This document shows, piece after piece, positions 32,145 through 47,599 of a stretch of DNA of 64,000 nt. Every line of letters begins with the position of its first letter. Positions within the stretch are counted from its first letter, which is position 1. The DNA comes from Takakia lepidozioides (Eukaryota > Streptophyta > Takakiopsida > Takakiales > Takakiaceae): positions 46,640,042 to 46,704,041 of the forward strand of contig CM060734.1 in NCBI GenBank assembly GCA_030704615.1. The letters run 5' to 3'. The translations under genes were made by a program, and so were the position numbers. The notes below the pieces were generated by a model that was given only the letters and a program-made list of their open reading frames with translations, did no database searches and was not told the origin of the DNA.

Positions 32145-32893
32145 AGCTCCTCCACTGATCAAGTCCAACACATGTGAGCTTTCCAAACTCTTGTTTCTCT
32201 TCCAGTTGCAATCTCAAAGCCTGTATACACTGCACCACCTGCACTTGTGTTGCTGTTAAATTTGCACTGTGGAAGGAGACCAATTTCTCAAAGACCGGCT
32301 ATGGCGTCGTGAACAAAATGAATGTACAAGAATAAGAGTACAAGAGAATGGATGACAGTTGCTCCCTTAGGGTTTCCCAATGTCCCTGCCAAAACTTGTA
32401 TTCTTGTTTGCGTTTTTCCCCGTAACTGGAATTAAGTATGCTCGGCCGATCATATGGGGGAGGGATTGAACAGGAAACACATCTGCCAACTGAAATTGTT
32501 TGATTTTGCCTTTGGGCATTTGGATTGTGATCGCAGATTCCATTTGCCAATTTAAGCAAGCAAGGCACACGTGGACAAGTATCTGTGTCGTCTTTGTTCT
32601 CATCAACGTGTGTCACCCGCAATCTCCGTTCCCTGCAATCCCAATCACAGCACAGGAAGACCAATATCCATTTGTGAGCATGGATTATTGAGATGTGTGA
32701 GGAGAGACGGGAGACAGAGAAAGAGAGGAGGGGCCAGATGGATTCTGAGTAGAACCCACTGGTGACAAAGATTTGCGGAAGAGATCCTGAAGGAAAGAGA
32801 GAGTTGGAATTATCTGAGCCTTGGGAGAGGGGGATTGTGTGCTGTGTTTAAGTGTGACGATGAGGCGTGGATTGTAGAGGACACATTTTCGCT
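32145..32893. promoter_or_regulatory. Shared intergenic region of Iojap and ETFA
   Basis: About 0.75 kb separates the two divergent start codons, so both promoters and 5' UTRs must lie here unless there are distant untranslated exons. There is no convincing TATA box on either side. Short open frames in this stretch have no recognisable similarity. Confidence 0.55.
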
Positions 32894-36908
<4,015 letters not shown>

Positions 36909-37541
36909 ACAACACCATCTCGAAGAAGTTTCTGGACTCCTTTCAGGAGTGAGAAAACTAGACAGGTGACAATGCAAAAGAACTATTATTCTGTGTACAT
37001 AATGGGGTCAATGTTATCATGGGGAGCATCACCCTTTTCAAGCTGATGAAGACAGTACATTATAGAGATTGTCCTTCCAAGTCTTACACAACTTGTTAGT
37101 CACTATGATGAAGTATAATGAAGTAACAGTAAATTTGCACAGCAGGAACAGCACTCACATTGTGGGTCGATTGTGCCTGGTTGTAATGGGTTCATAAATG
37201 GTGATGCAGGGGAGCACCTTGTACCTCTTTCCATCACTGCAGTGCACAGCAGTCGATTTGGCTTGGTCAGATTAAGAAAAGTTCTACTGAAGGATTATTT
37301 GCGGAAAACCGGCGGAATTGCAGGTTGCTATGCCTCTGTAATGCTCTTCATTTTCAGAGCCTTCTTGAGACTACCTTATTCAAAGAGTACTGTTAACAAG
37401 TGGTTCACACATCTCCTGTTTCCATTGGACAGTCACTCTTTTTTATGCAAGCAAACATCACAGCCACTCTTCACTTTCATATTGCCATATAACTTGGAGT
37501 TATGTCCTAACTGGACAGTAACCCTAGTGATAAAAAAACTA
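36909..37541. other. ETFA 3' flank with a short shared repeat
   Basis: This should contain the ETFA 3' UTR. At 37428-37500 a segment (text like cactcttcactttcatattg) matches the reverse complement of 55060-55145 inside an intron of the bicupin gene, so a dispersed repeat of about 70-80 bp is present. No other feature is seen. Confidence 0.5.
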
Positions 37542-38715
37542 CTAGGGCTGCGCTTTGCTCCGCACTTCTTCTGAGAACAATGTTCCAAGAATGTAAAGCG
37601 GGCGCGCAATTGATGGTAGCTTTGGCTGGATTCATGCAGCGTCTCCTTAAACTTTGTTGAGAAAAAAAGGTTACTAGAGTAGGGAATATCAAATGCTACA
37701 GCAACCGGTTACTTAATTCTCCCATGTCAATGGCCTGGTGCAGCCAGCCCAACGCATACAGTACTCACATCAGGACGAATATGCCTCATTGTATCAAATT
37801 GTTTTTTTTTGTTTTTTTTTTGTTTTTTTTTTTTTCCCGGAAAGGTCTGAGAGGGACCTTTAATTTATGGCCTGGTTAGGGTGGTTTGGGAGATCTCCAC
37901 AACAAAACAAAATAAAACTACCTTGCTTAACATATAGACTTTTATGTTAAAAAAATATTGTTAATTTAAAATCGAGAAATATTCAATTTTCATTATAGAG
38001 AAAAAAAAAGACTCCATCTTGAGCTGTTGTAACTAAGAGCCATTTCATTTTGTGGCTAGGTTTTGCTCCCTGTCAAGAGCAGGCTCTATAAAGGTTTTTC
38101 TAAATTAAGATTTTAATAATTAATTCTAAAGTATTTAAACATAGAGACTACGTAGATGTACATACATCATTCTAGTATCCATCATAAAGTTTGTTAGTAT
38201 GTATTTCTAATATATTAATATCTTCATATCTTTAATTATCACAAAATATTGACAAGATTCCATAATTTCAAGAATATTAAATAATTTTGACATATCATTA
38301 GCTATTACCATTATCATATTTTAGTATATATCTACTGTCATAATATATTAGTAAAATGAAATACAAGACCAAAGATTGAACAAATGAGGGTTTCAAAACC
38401 GGGCAAATCATTCAAGATTTTTGTTTGGTGGTTTTATTATAATTGATGCTAGTGTGGCCTATGCCATTGAGCACATTCTAGCGACGACCGAAGGTCGGAA
38501 GCTAGTTTAGCATAGAGCAGGCATAGGGTGCCATAGTGCCACGTCATCGTCGCCATGTCATCAACGTCAATTTTCTTGGACCCTGCCCGAAATGCCCGAA
38601 ATCACCGAGCTTGTCACTCATGCGCTGCTGCTTCTTTGTCGCTCGCTTTCTTCGTTTGTGTTTGCGTGTCTCTGTGCGCGTCTGCCTTTGTGCGATAGGT
38701 GTAGTTGCTGGAATC

Positions 38716-39138
38716 ATGGCTGGTGTGGAGGATAGCACCAACAATGCAGGAGGAATTCACAACGAGGAGGAGAAGAAGCCTTTGGAGGGGGGGAGGTCAC
38801 ATTAATATGCAAGTGAAGGGTCAGGTTTGGAAGCCGGTGGCATTTTTGTATGGGTTGTTTCCCTGTTGGGCTTGAAGTCGTTAGGATCGTAGAGAATGGC
38901 TTACGTAGGGATGTATTCTTCGTCGTCTTCAGGGTTTTGGCTTGAAGCCGGGAAAGTTTCTGTTTCCAGGATTAAGAGCACAGCCACACTTCGAAAGCTG
39001 ATGCATGCATACTGCGACCGTCAGTCAGTTGATCCCAGCTCTATTGCTCATTTGCAGATTATGAGTACACCGCAGGAGCTCTCACCTGGAATTTGCACGA
39101 TGGTGGTACAACCGCAATCGCAAGTTGCTTTTTCTTAA
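38716..39138 (+). pseudogene. SUMO-like (ubiquitin-like modifier) relic
   Basis: SUMO is a ubiquitin-like protein conjugated to target lysines. Exon 1 from the ATG at 38716 encodes MAGVEDSTNNAGGIHNEEEK and KPLEGG, then needs a frame change to reach HINMQVKGQ, the conserved start of the beta-grasp fold, just before a CAG|GT donor-like site (38823). After a CCAG acceptor-like site, 38970-39060 encode RIKSTATLRKLMHAYCDRQS, the conserved SUMO helix region. The intervening strand and the C-terminal part with the diglycine end are not recognisable (only TPQEL remains). Introns are retained, so this is a captured genomic fragment, not a processed copy. Confidence 0.75.
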
Positions 39139-39274
39139 TGCACGAAGTTTGTCCATCCTGCAAAGGTGGGCTCTTGGCTCCTGTTAGTACCATGATTTGG
39201 TTTTCTTCCTGATGTTACAAGATTCTTGGGGGAGACCACAGACCAGCATTTGCAGACCACCCAAGAAGCTGGCA

Positions 39275-39925
39275 GCTGGCAGGTGGGACGATGCCGCAAA
39301 GGTGAGGAGGATACGTGGGACAGAGGTGACAGGAGGGAGCCTGGTCGGTGCTGCATAGAGGTCTATAGTCAGGTGCAATCGAGGCAAAAAGGTGAATGCC
39401 TGTTCGATTACAGAGAGTAGCAGACGCAATTGAGCATAGGAACTGTGTGATAAGCTGAGTTGGGTGTATGTGGGACTAGTAGATGAAGGCAGTCATTACT
39501 TTGATTCTATGGGTCAAGCTCATGGCCTGACTTCCACAGACCAGCATTTTGGCTGCATGGTGGACCTTCTAGGCCGTGCAGGGCATGTGGATGAGGCAGA
39601 GGACTTCATCAAGAAAATGCCAAGGGAACCAGCTGCTACAGTCTGGGGGACTTTGCTGGTTCTTGCAGAATTCATGGGAATCTGGAGGTGGCAGAACGTG
39701 CAGCAAAATACCTTCTTGAGTGGGATCCGCAGGATGCGGCATCGTATTATGTTCTATCCAACGTCTATGCTGCAGCTGGCAGGTGGGATGATGCCGCAAA
39801 GGTGAGGAGGATGATGTGGGGCAGAGGCGTCAGGAAGGAGCCTGGTCGGTGCTGCATAGAGGTCTATAGTCAGGTGCAATCGAGGCAAAAAGGTGAATGC
39901 CTGTTAGATTACATAGAGTAGCAGA
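39275..39925 (+). pseudogene. PPR C-terminal (E-domain) relic with internal duplication
   Basis: The frame at 39464-39700 encodes HFGCMVDLLGRAGHVDEAED and FIKKMPREPAATVWGTLL; the next frame, 39688-39921, encodes AASYYVLSNVYAAAGRWDDA and KVRRMMWGRGVRKEPGRCCI, the E/E+ region of a PLS-type PPR protein. A frameshift near 39665 separates them. The last ~150 bp (39772-39925) are also present at 39275-39425 as a direct repeat. No upstream PPR units or DYW domain are attached. Confidence 0.75.
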
Positions 39926-40339
39926 CGCATCAACGAATGCCCTGAGATGCATATTGAATTCTGTAAGTTAGGTCGTTGGGTAGATGGTCAACTGGAAACA
40001 GCAGCGGCAGCTGCACAAATGATAGAACAAGGCACTGCTAATGAAGGCACCTTCTTCAACACATTTCACCCTGTTTTTCCATCTTGTCAGAATCGGCCCT
40101 AAATTTCCATGTTGGATTCTGCAAGTTAGCTGGTTGAGTGAATCTGGTTTGGAGTGACTTTGACATGATACTGCCAATTTGATAACAGGAAAGTATCCAA
40201 AAACAGGTAACAAAGATGATGAGAAGGTGTGGAATGATTACTTTGTTGACCCCAGTCAATGGTGGGACAACTGAGGTAAAAAGTTGAATCCCTGTTAGGT
40301 GACAGAGAGTAGCAGACGCAATTCAGCATAGGAACTAGT

Positions 40340-43300
40340 GTGATTGGGTGTTTGTCATTGTCAGCTGCTAGCAGCAAGGGCAAAGATGAATGCATGATTT
40401 GTGCAGAGGCATGGATAGCTGACGGAGAAGGGATAGAGTGTGGGTCCAGATTCATCCAAGAGGGCCAGATTTCAAGCACTAAGATTACGTATGATTCCCT
40501 GTGGATCAATAGCTACAAGAAACCTGCATGCGTAGATGGTCAACTAAAGGCAGCAGCTGCAGCGGCACAGTTGATAAAATCAGGCACCTCAACCATGACC
40601 ACAGCTTCTGGAAGAGGATCAAGAGAGGGAGTCCACAATGCCTCTTCTGGCACTTCTGGGCATGTGAAGATGCTTTGTGAGGCAGGCAGACTGAAAGAGG
40701 CTGTACAGACTTTAAACCAAGGAGGCATTTCAGCAGATTCAGATACGTATGTCTGTCTCTTGCATAAGTGCATCAAGATGAAAGGCCTTGAAGCTGGAAA
40801 GCAGCTGCACACTCACATTATCCAAAGTGGATTCATGCCAAATGTTTTTCTACTCAACACCCTTGTCAACATGTATGTTAAGTGCAGGAGCATCATGGAT
40901 GCTCACCAAGTGTTCAACAGAATGCCTCAACGATCTTTGATCACGTGGAATATAATGTTGGCAGGATTTACCAAGCATGGGTGGTCAAATCTTCCATGGG
41001 TCGTGCCACAAGGTCAAGGCCAATGTGGTGAGGGCACCTTCTTCTTCGACCTATTTCAGCCTGTTTTGCCCTCTCATCAGACTTGGCCCTGAGATGCATA
41101 CTGAAATGTCAAGGATAATGTGGTGAGGGCACCTTGATGTGGTGAGCAAATGATGCGCGAAGGGGTGAAGCCCAACCATCGTCAAAGCTGGAATTGTACC
41201 AAGTGTCATTGTGAACACTACCCTGGTGGACATGTATGCCAAATGTGGGTGCATTAAGGATGCGAAGGGAGTTTTCAACACTATGGCTGAACGAGATGTG
41301 GTGTCATGGAACACGATGCTTGCAGGGTATCCACAGCAGGGACGTGGTAGAGAGGCTTTGGAGACCTATGATCAAATGATGGGGGAAGGGGTGAAGCCCA
41401 ACCACATCACGTTTCTGTGCATTTGCAATGCGTGTGCAAGCCTGGCAGCTCTGGAAAAGGGCAAAGAGGTCCATGGCGACATGGTCAGTATGGCTGAACG
41501 AGATGTGGTGTCGTGGAGCAAGGGCGCGGGATGGAGGCTTTGGAGACCTATGAGCAAATGATGTGCTGAGGGGGTGAAGCCCAACCACATGACGTTTGTA
41601 ATGCGTGTGCAAGCCTGGCAGCCCTGGAAAAGTGCAAAGAGGTCCATGGTGACATTATCAAATCTGGAATTGTACCTGTCCTGGTGGACATGTATGTCAA
41701 ATGTGGGTGCATCGAGGATGCAAATGGAGTGTTTGACAGTATGGCTGAACGTGATGTGGTGTCGTCGAGTGTGATGATTGCAAGGTATGCACAGCAAGGG
41801 TGCGGGATGGAGGCTTTGGAGACCTATGAGCAAATGATGTGCAAAGGGGTGAAAACCAACCACATCACATTTGTTTGTGTTTGCAATGCGTGTGCAAGCC
41901 TGGGAGCTCTGGAAAAGGGGAAAGAGGTCCATGGTGACATTGTCAAAGCTGGAATTGTACCAGATGTCATTGTGAACACTTCCCTGGTGGACATGTATGC
42001 CAAATGTGGGTGCATTAAGGATGCGAAGGGAGTTAATTTCAACACTATGGCTAAACGAGATGTGGTGTCGTGGAACGCGATGCTTGTAGGGGTATGGACA
42101 GCAGGGGCGTGGGATGGAGGCTTTGGAGACCTATGAGCAAATGATGGGGGAAGGGGTGAAGCCCAACCACATCACGTTTGTATGCGTTTGCAGTGTGTGT
42201 GCAAGCCTGGCAGCCCTGGAAAAGGGCAAAGAGGTGCAAGGTTGCATTGCCAAAGCTGGAATTGTATCAGATGCGATTCTGAACAATACCCTCGTGGACA
42301 TGTATGCCAAATGTGGGAGCATTGAGGATGCGGAGGGAGTGTTCAACAATGTGGCTGAACGAGATTTGGTGTCATGGAATGCCATGCTTGCAGGATATGC
42401 ACAGCAGGGGCGCGGGATGGAGGCCTTGGAGACCTATGAGCAAATGATGGGGGAAGGGGTGAAGCCCAACCACATCACGTTTGTGTGCATTTGCAATGCT
42501 TGTGCAAGCCTGGCAGCCCTGGAAAAGGGCAAAGGGTGCATGGTGACATCATCAAAGCTGGAATTGTACCAAATGTCATTCTGGACACTGCCCTGGTGGA
42601 CATGTATGCGAAATGTGGGTGCATTGAGGATGCAAAGGGAGTATTTGACAATGTGGCTGAATGAAATGTGGTGTCGTGGAATGCGATGATCGCAGGATAT
42701 GCCCAGTATGGTTGTCATAGGGAGGTCCTGCAACTATTTGAAGGAATGCAAAAGAACAGCTTGAAGCCGGACAGTATCACCTTTATATGTGTTCTCTCTG
42801 CGTGCAGCCACACTGGCCTACTGAATGAAGGAAGACGCTACTTCGATTCCCTGAGTCAAGATAATGGTGTCACCCCGCCAGTAAAGCAGTCCTTCTGGAC
42901 GTGGGGACAACTACATGAGGCAGTGGACCTGATTAATAAAATGCCAATAAATCCAGATGTTGTGGTGTGGAAGGTCTTGCTTGGTGCCTGCAGAATCCAT
43001 GGCAATGTGGAGATGGCTGAATGTGCGGCAACATCTATCCTCAAGTGGGATGAACAGGATGCTGTGACTTATGTGTTGCTATATCAAACATCTATGCTGC
43101 AGCTGGCAGGTGGGATGATACTGCAAAGGTGAGAAGAATGATGAAGGTCAGAGGGGTTAGAAAGGAGCCCAGATGACAAGTGCATCCCAGAATTAAGGAA
43201 ATCCATGCTGAGCTGAGAAGATTGTCTGGGCAGATGAAGGAGGGGGGGTATGTGCCTGACACACACTTTTTATTGCATGATGTGGAGGAAAGGAGCCACC

Positions 43301-43479
43301 ACAGTGAGAAGCTGGCCATTGGTTTTGGGCTGATCAGCACGACTCATCGAGTGTGTGGAGACTGCCACACCTCCACCAAATTCATCTCAAAGATTGTTGG
43401 CCGAGCAATTGTTGTATGGACGCTAACTACTTTCCACCACTTTGACGATGGGATTTGCTCTTGTGCTGATTACTGGTGA
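40340..43479 (+). pseudogene. PPR-DYW gene, broken, with tandem 303-bp units
   Basis: DYW-type PPR proteins are organelle RNA-editing factors. An open N-terminal frame (40340-41092) includes VKMLCEAGRLKEAVQTLNQG, GKQLHTHIIQSGFMPNVFLL and TLVNMYVKCRSIMDAHQVF. From 41130 to 42665 come five to six near-identical PLS units (VVSWNAMLAGYAQQGRGMEA, LETYEQMMGEGVKPNHITF, LVDMYAKCG...), interrupted by frameshifts. The last unit (42668 on) leads to ITFICVLSACSHTGLLNEGR and an E domain, then after a frameshift and a stop near 43172 a partial DYW domain: HSEKLAIGFGLISTTHRVCG, DCHTSTKFISKIVGR and the end CSCADYW. The HxE and CxxCH zinc motifs survive, but a segment between LIST and RVCG is missing. Carried within element B. 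Confidence 0.85.
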
Positions 43480-44204
43480 AAGGATGTTTCTTGGAAAGAT
43501 GCTAGTGTCTTGCTTCATTCATTGATCTGTGTAGCTACCCAGACCATCCACCATTTCCTGATAGTGTGGTCTACCCGGCATAGGTGGGAAGTCAGCCCAC
43601 AATTGCACTTGACTGAAGGGGTGATTTTTGACTGATTCTGGTGACAGTGGATGGAAATCAGCTGTCCTAGTCTGGGTTTGGGTGGTGGAGCTTCTCCAAA
43701 GCTTGAAGATGGAAGTGAATACGATTTTTAGTGAGCTTGATAAGAGGGGCAGCCCTGTGCACAAGTTTGGTCAACATCTTAAATTTGGACATGTTTGTTT
43801 GTTTCTCGTGGTGTGGCTTTGGATGGAGCCCTTGACGAACTTGCATGGATATGTCAAAAGCTAGCCTTAACCCACCAAGATCCAATCCCATGGTGGATGC
43901 TTGAAAGTTCATATAGTGAATGTAAGAGTATTTGGGTATGTTGTTATTGATTGATGTGGCTTGTGAAAATTGAACAATGAAATGCAGATCCGCCATTTTT
44001 CTTCCAAAAAAAAACAATACACGGGATCTCTGCATGTAATACCATGGGGATGACCCACCCCTATTTTGTGAAAAATTGAATGTAGTTCCCAGAATTCGTC
44101 GCTAGTAGTGCGGATCAACGTGAAGCCTAGTTATATACGCATTTCAAATATAAAAGAGGTCTTCAATCTTGAACAATTCTGTGAACGCCAATATTCCACC
44201 AACA

Positions 44205-44345
44205 GTTGGTAGCTCACTTGGTTAGTGCACTCAGTGCCACACAGATGATTCTGTGGTCAAACCCTGCTACCTTCAAGACTGTGGTGTGTTCTTCTTCCCC
44301 TTCCTTTGGGCGGTGTCCCATGCGAAAGCCTTCACGGCGAGGTTA
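44205..44345 (+). mobile_element. tRNA-derived SINE-like element, family 2
   Basis: The head contains GTAGCTCACTTGGTTAGTGC, an A-box-like tRNA start, and about 45 bp later GGTCAAACCCTGCTACC, a weak B box. It lacks a cloverleaf, so it is not a tRNA gene. Part of the same text (CAAATCCTGCTACCTT) appears at 59188-59205. It lies in the body of element D. Confidence 0.45.
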
Positions 44346-44351
44346 CCCTAC

Positions 44352-44684
44352 TGACAGATTCGACACAAATTAATTATATTTTGGGTTGTTGAAATTTTGA
44401 ATTAACTCAAGTGATATGTCTAAAAATCCAGAAATATACATACTCAGCTTGTCTAGAAATAAAAAAAATCTGGAATATCTCAAAAAATCTACTAAAGGAG
44501 ATAATACAGAGGACGCGGGCAGCCTCTAAAGATGCGGAGCTCATATCGCAAGCTTGTATCGCAGGTGGGAAAAAATTTCAATCCTAAACTGCCGAAACCC
44601 TGGAGTATAAAATATGAGGTGCCAAATGGACTGAGCCTCCAAAAAATAATTATTTCGGCACTGTGCTGTCGAATTTGACAGCAA
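44352..44684 (-). repeat. R1 repeat, full-length MITE-like copy
   Basis: The ends form imperfect inverted repeats, TGACAGATTCGACA at 44353 and, from the right, TGTCAAATTCGACA. The interior matches both R1 halves that flank the block at 23.2-26.8 kb. It is about 333 bp, AT-rich and non-coding, which suits a MITE. Target duplication not determined. Confidence 0.55.
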
Positions 44685-45602
44685 CGTACAGTATTCTGAA
44701 AGAGGTTATTTTTTCCTCTCCGTATAACTAAGGGGCCTGATTTGTGAGCTGTCATATGTTTCCCTTTATTTTATTTTATTTTTAAAATTCCAGGAAAACC
44801 CAATTATCTGTTATTTTCATGAATTTTCAATGGCAAAAAATACTTGAAATTCAATATCTCCCACACCGCAAGTCTAAAGATTATGATTATGATTTCTTGG
44901 GCATGGGCCCTCGTGTAAACCGGCACCTCGATGCAGCCCTACTCATTGAGGGCTTTTCAGCATTATCAAGCACTTGGACGGAGGCCATGTACTTGGGAGA
45001 TCTCAACGATGAAATAAAACAAACAGACGAAAACAAAATTCTAGCGACAACTGAAGGTCGGAGATTAGTTTAGCGTAGAGCAGGAATAGGTGCCATTGTG
45101 CCACGTCATCTTCACCACATCATCGTACACGTCATCGTCGTCGTTTTTTTAAGAACGTGCCCGGATTGCCCGAAAATAACCAGGAGAGGTGTCTTGCAAC
45201 GCGGGGAAGGGATGACGATGTCCCTGCGACTTGAGCGTGAAGGGGCCGATCTCAGAGGGAGATCCTACATGGTGGATGCTATACAACCTTTTTTCATTTC
45301 ACTGGCTGAGGATTCTAGCTCTACAATTCGTCAAGGAGAGATTCAATTCCCAAATACCCCACTTTGAATGAATCGGATGCAACGTCACCGGTGGAACTAG
45401 CAACATTCTCGCTTACAAATGTGTAGTTGAATAAGAATCCAAGAGGTTGTTGAGTCTATGTTCGTGTACAGAAAACAAGATTAGCAATTTCCTGACTAGT
45501 CCATTTGTGGCGCTTGTCCCACTTGGTTCCCTAGATCAACAGGAGGATTGGAAGGTTTGTGCGCGGAGATTTGATATGTTCATCATACATTAATTTGACA
45601 GA

Positions 45603-46250
45603 TATGGCCTCCAAGCAAGTTCTTCAAGAATATTGCGGGATCAACATTGCACAGCACATTAGAAGATGTGATTTCCCAAGTTGGTATTAGGTATGCCCTT
45701 TCTCTTGTCATTGCTAATGTGCCTATTTACCAAATGCTTGAACCACCCTTCACATCTGCTAACCTTTAAACCTTAGAGATCTAAGGGGTAAGAGAGGGTC
45801 ATCAGATGTTGCTTGCCATACGCTTGGGACTATATACCCTAAGCCCGGTTTAGACAGAGCAGGGAGACAAACAATTTAAGGTGATGGATGTTTTAATTGT
45901 AATGCTTGTTTTATGCATGCAGAGTGGTGTAGCAAACACTCTCCTGGGAAACAACATTGCTGGCCAGTCAACTTGTGCAAGAGGACCCCTGCCAGCATTT
46001 TCTTCAAGCCCGTTTGTGACTACCCTCCCTGATTCCATGGTGCCAACTAAGGGATGCTCCGAGATTGAGCTAGCAGCCACCTCTCCATTATCTGTGGGGT
46101 ACGTACTGCCAAAGGGATGGAGAAAGGTCATGTTAGCAACAGTCCACTTGCCAATGGAGAGAGTGTGTCCATGGCTCAGGTGAATGGGCCAGGCTTTGGT
46201 TCCATATCAAGCCTATTGGCCGAAACTGAGGCCTCTCCCTCTGTGGGCCC
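45603..46250 (+). pseudogene. Exon-like fragments of an unidentified host gene
   Basis: At 45603-45690 an acceptor-like TTTGACAG precedes an open stretch (IWPPSKFFKNIAGSTLHSTL then EDVISQVGIR) that ends at AG|GTATGC. At about 45922 an acceptor-like ATGCATGCAG precedes SGVANTLLGNNIAGQSTCAR, and after a frame change near 46110 the text ESVSMAQVNGPGFGSISSLL follows. These look like exons with flanking introns, captured whole. I do not recognise the protein. Confidence 0.4.
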
Positions 46251-46399
46251 AAGCAGGCCATCTATATGAACATCATATCTCTTGAGCCCCTCTACTACAA
46301 GGCAGCATTGCAGCAGCTGTAAGTGATCGTCCTTCCTTTTTATGACTCAATGTGCTCAACTGTCATTTTGGCCTCAATGACACCCCTCCGTAGTTTCCC

Positions 46400-46880
46400 C
46401 CAGGTTCTCAATGTTGGTGTTATCAATGCTTGCACTAGCCTGGCAGTTCTGGAGAAGGGCAAAGAGGTCCATACTGATATTAGGAGGGTTGGAATTGTGC
46501 CAGATGCCATTCTCGGCACTGCCCTATGGACATGTATGCCATATGCAGTAGCATAAAAGATGCAAATCAAGTGTTCAACAATATGGGTCAACGATATGTG
46601 GTTTCATGGAACGCGATGATCACAGGATATGCTCAGCTTGGTTATGGTATGGAGGCTTCAGAAACCTACAAGGAAATGATAGGGGAAGACGTGAATCCCA
46701 ATCAGCTCACATTTTCTGGGGTTCTCAATGCTTGTGCCAGCCTGGCAGCCTTGGGAAAAAATATAGAAGTTCATGCTGACATCATGAAGCCCGGAATTGT
46801 GCTTGAGCGTTCCCTTGAAATTGTTTTGGAGTACCCCTCAATAGTTGCTAGGTGGCTAACAAGACCAACTGTGAAGATAG
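46400..46880 (+). pseudogene. PPR relic in element C
   Basis: Forward frames carry INACTSLAVLEKGKEVHTDI, then in another frame KDANQVFNNMGQRYVVSWNA and MITGYAQLGYGMEASETYKE, NQLTFSGVLNACASLAALGK. A one-base shift near 46530 breaks the two parts. There is no start or E/DYW end. Confidence 0.75.
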
Positions 46881-47599
46881 ACATCACCAGCTGGCAATCC
46901 TAACTCTGATGCTGCTAGGTATTGGTGCCCAATTGTCACATGTCAAGCACCATCTGGAGTCTACGCCCTACATCTCGCTTGGGATGCTTGGCGTGCAGGA
47001 TGTGGGCTACATAATCCTTCTTATCACAGGTTAGTAGCTGACTGATCACCTAAGATCTCTACCATTTTGTACAAGGATTTGTCTCTTTGATGTACTTTTG
47101 TTCTCAATACCAGTTGGCTCCAAATGGAATAGCAAAATTTTATGAATGTAACTGAAGATCTAGTATCTAGCAAGCTAATGTGCCGGGTTGTCATACAGAA
47201 TCTGTACTGGTGGAGGACCTATTTTCTGCTGCTGCAGATTGTGGGTTGTGGATGTGTAGCATGATATTGGTAGACACCCTAGTGTGGAATGTACAAGAGA
47301 GCCAGATTGCTGATTTGATAGATTTTCTTTAGGCTCATGGCGAAGAGTGTTCTAGTGGTTCTACATTATAGTTGTCCTTTGTCACTTGGATCTTTTGGGC
47401 CTCTTGCAGATGTTTAGAAGTTCCCTCTTTCTTTTTTTCTCTCTTGGGGGATCCCCGTAGACATCTTTCACATTCTTTCTTTTCTATGTCCCCTCTACTA
47501 CCAAATCTCAGGCTGCTACTTTCTACCTTCTAGAGAGAACTTGTTGGGAGACCCATTTTCCTGTCTTGTTTTTTTCCTTGTCCCATAATTTCTTCAAGC

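Larger units (their letters stand above)
38477..44130 (+). mobile_element. Helentron-like element B
   Basis: It starts TCTAGCGACGACCGAAGG after T (38476) with a CGACC-GAA-GGTCG hairpin directly inside. It ends with TTCGTCGCTAGTAGTGCGGA then CTAG (44127-44130) before T. The 5' ~130 bp, rich in CATCGTCG and GCCCGAAAT motifs, match the 5' ends of A and C. Cargo: SUMO-like relic, duplicated PPR ends and a large PPR-DYW pseudogene, all in the forward direction. Confidence 0.7.

Noticed and set aside
44205-44280. tRNA gene
   Set aside because: A- and B-box-like text is present but no cloverleaf, acceptor stem or anticodon arm can be drawn; it fits a SINE head.
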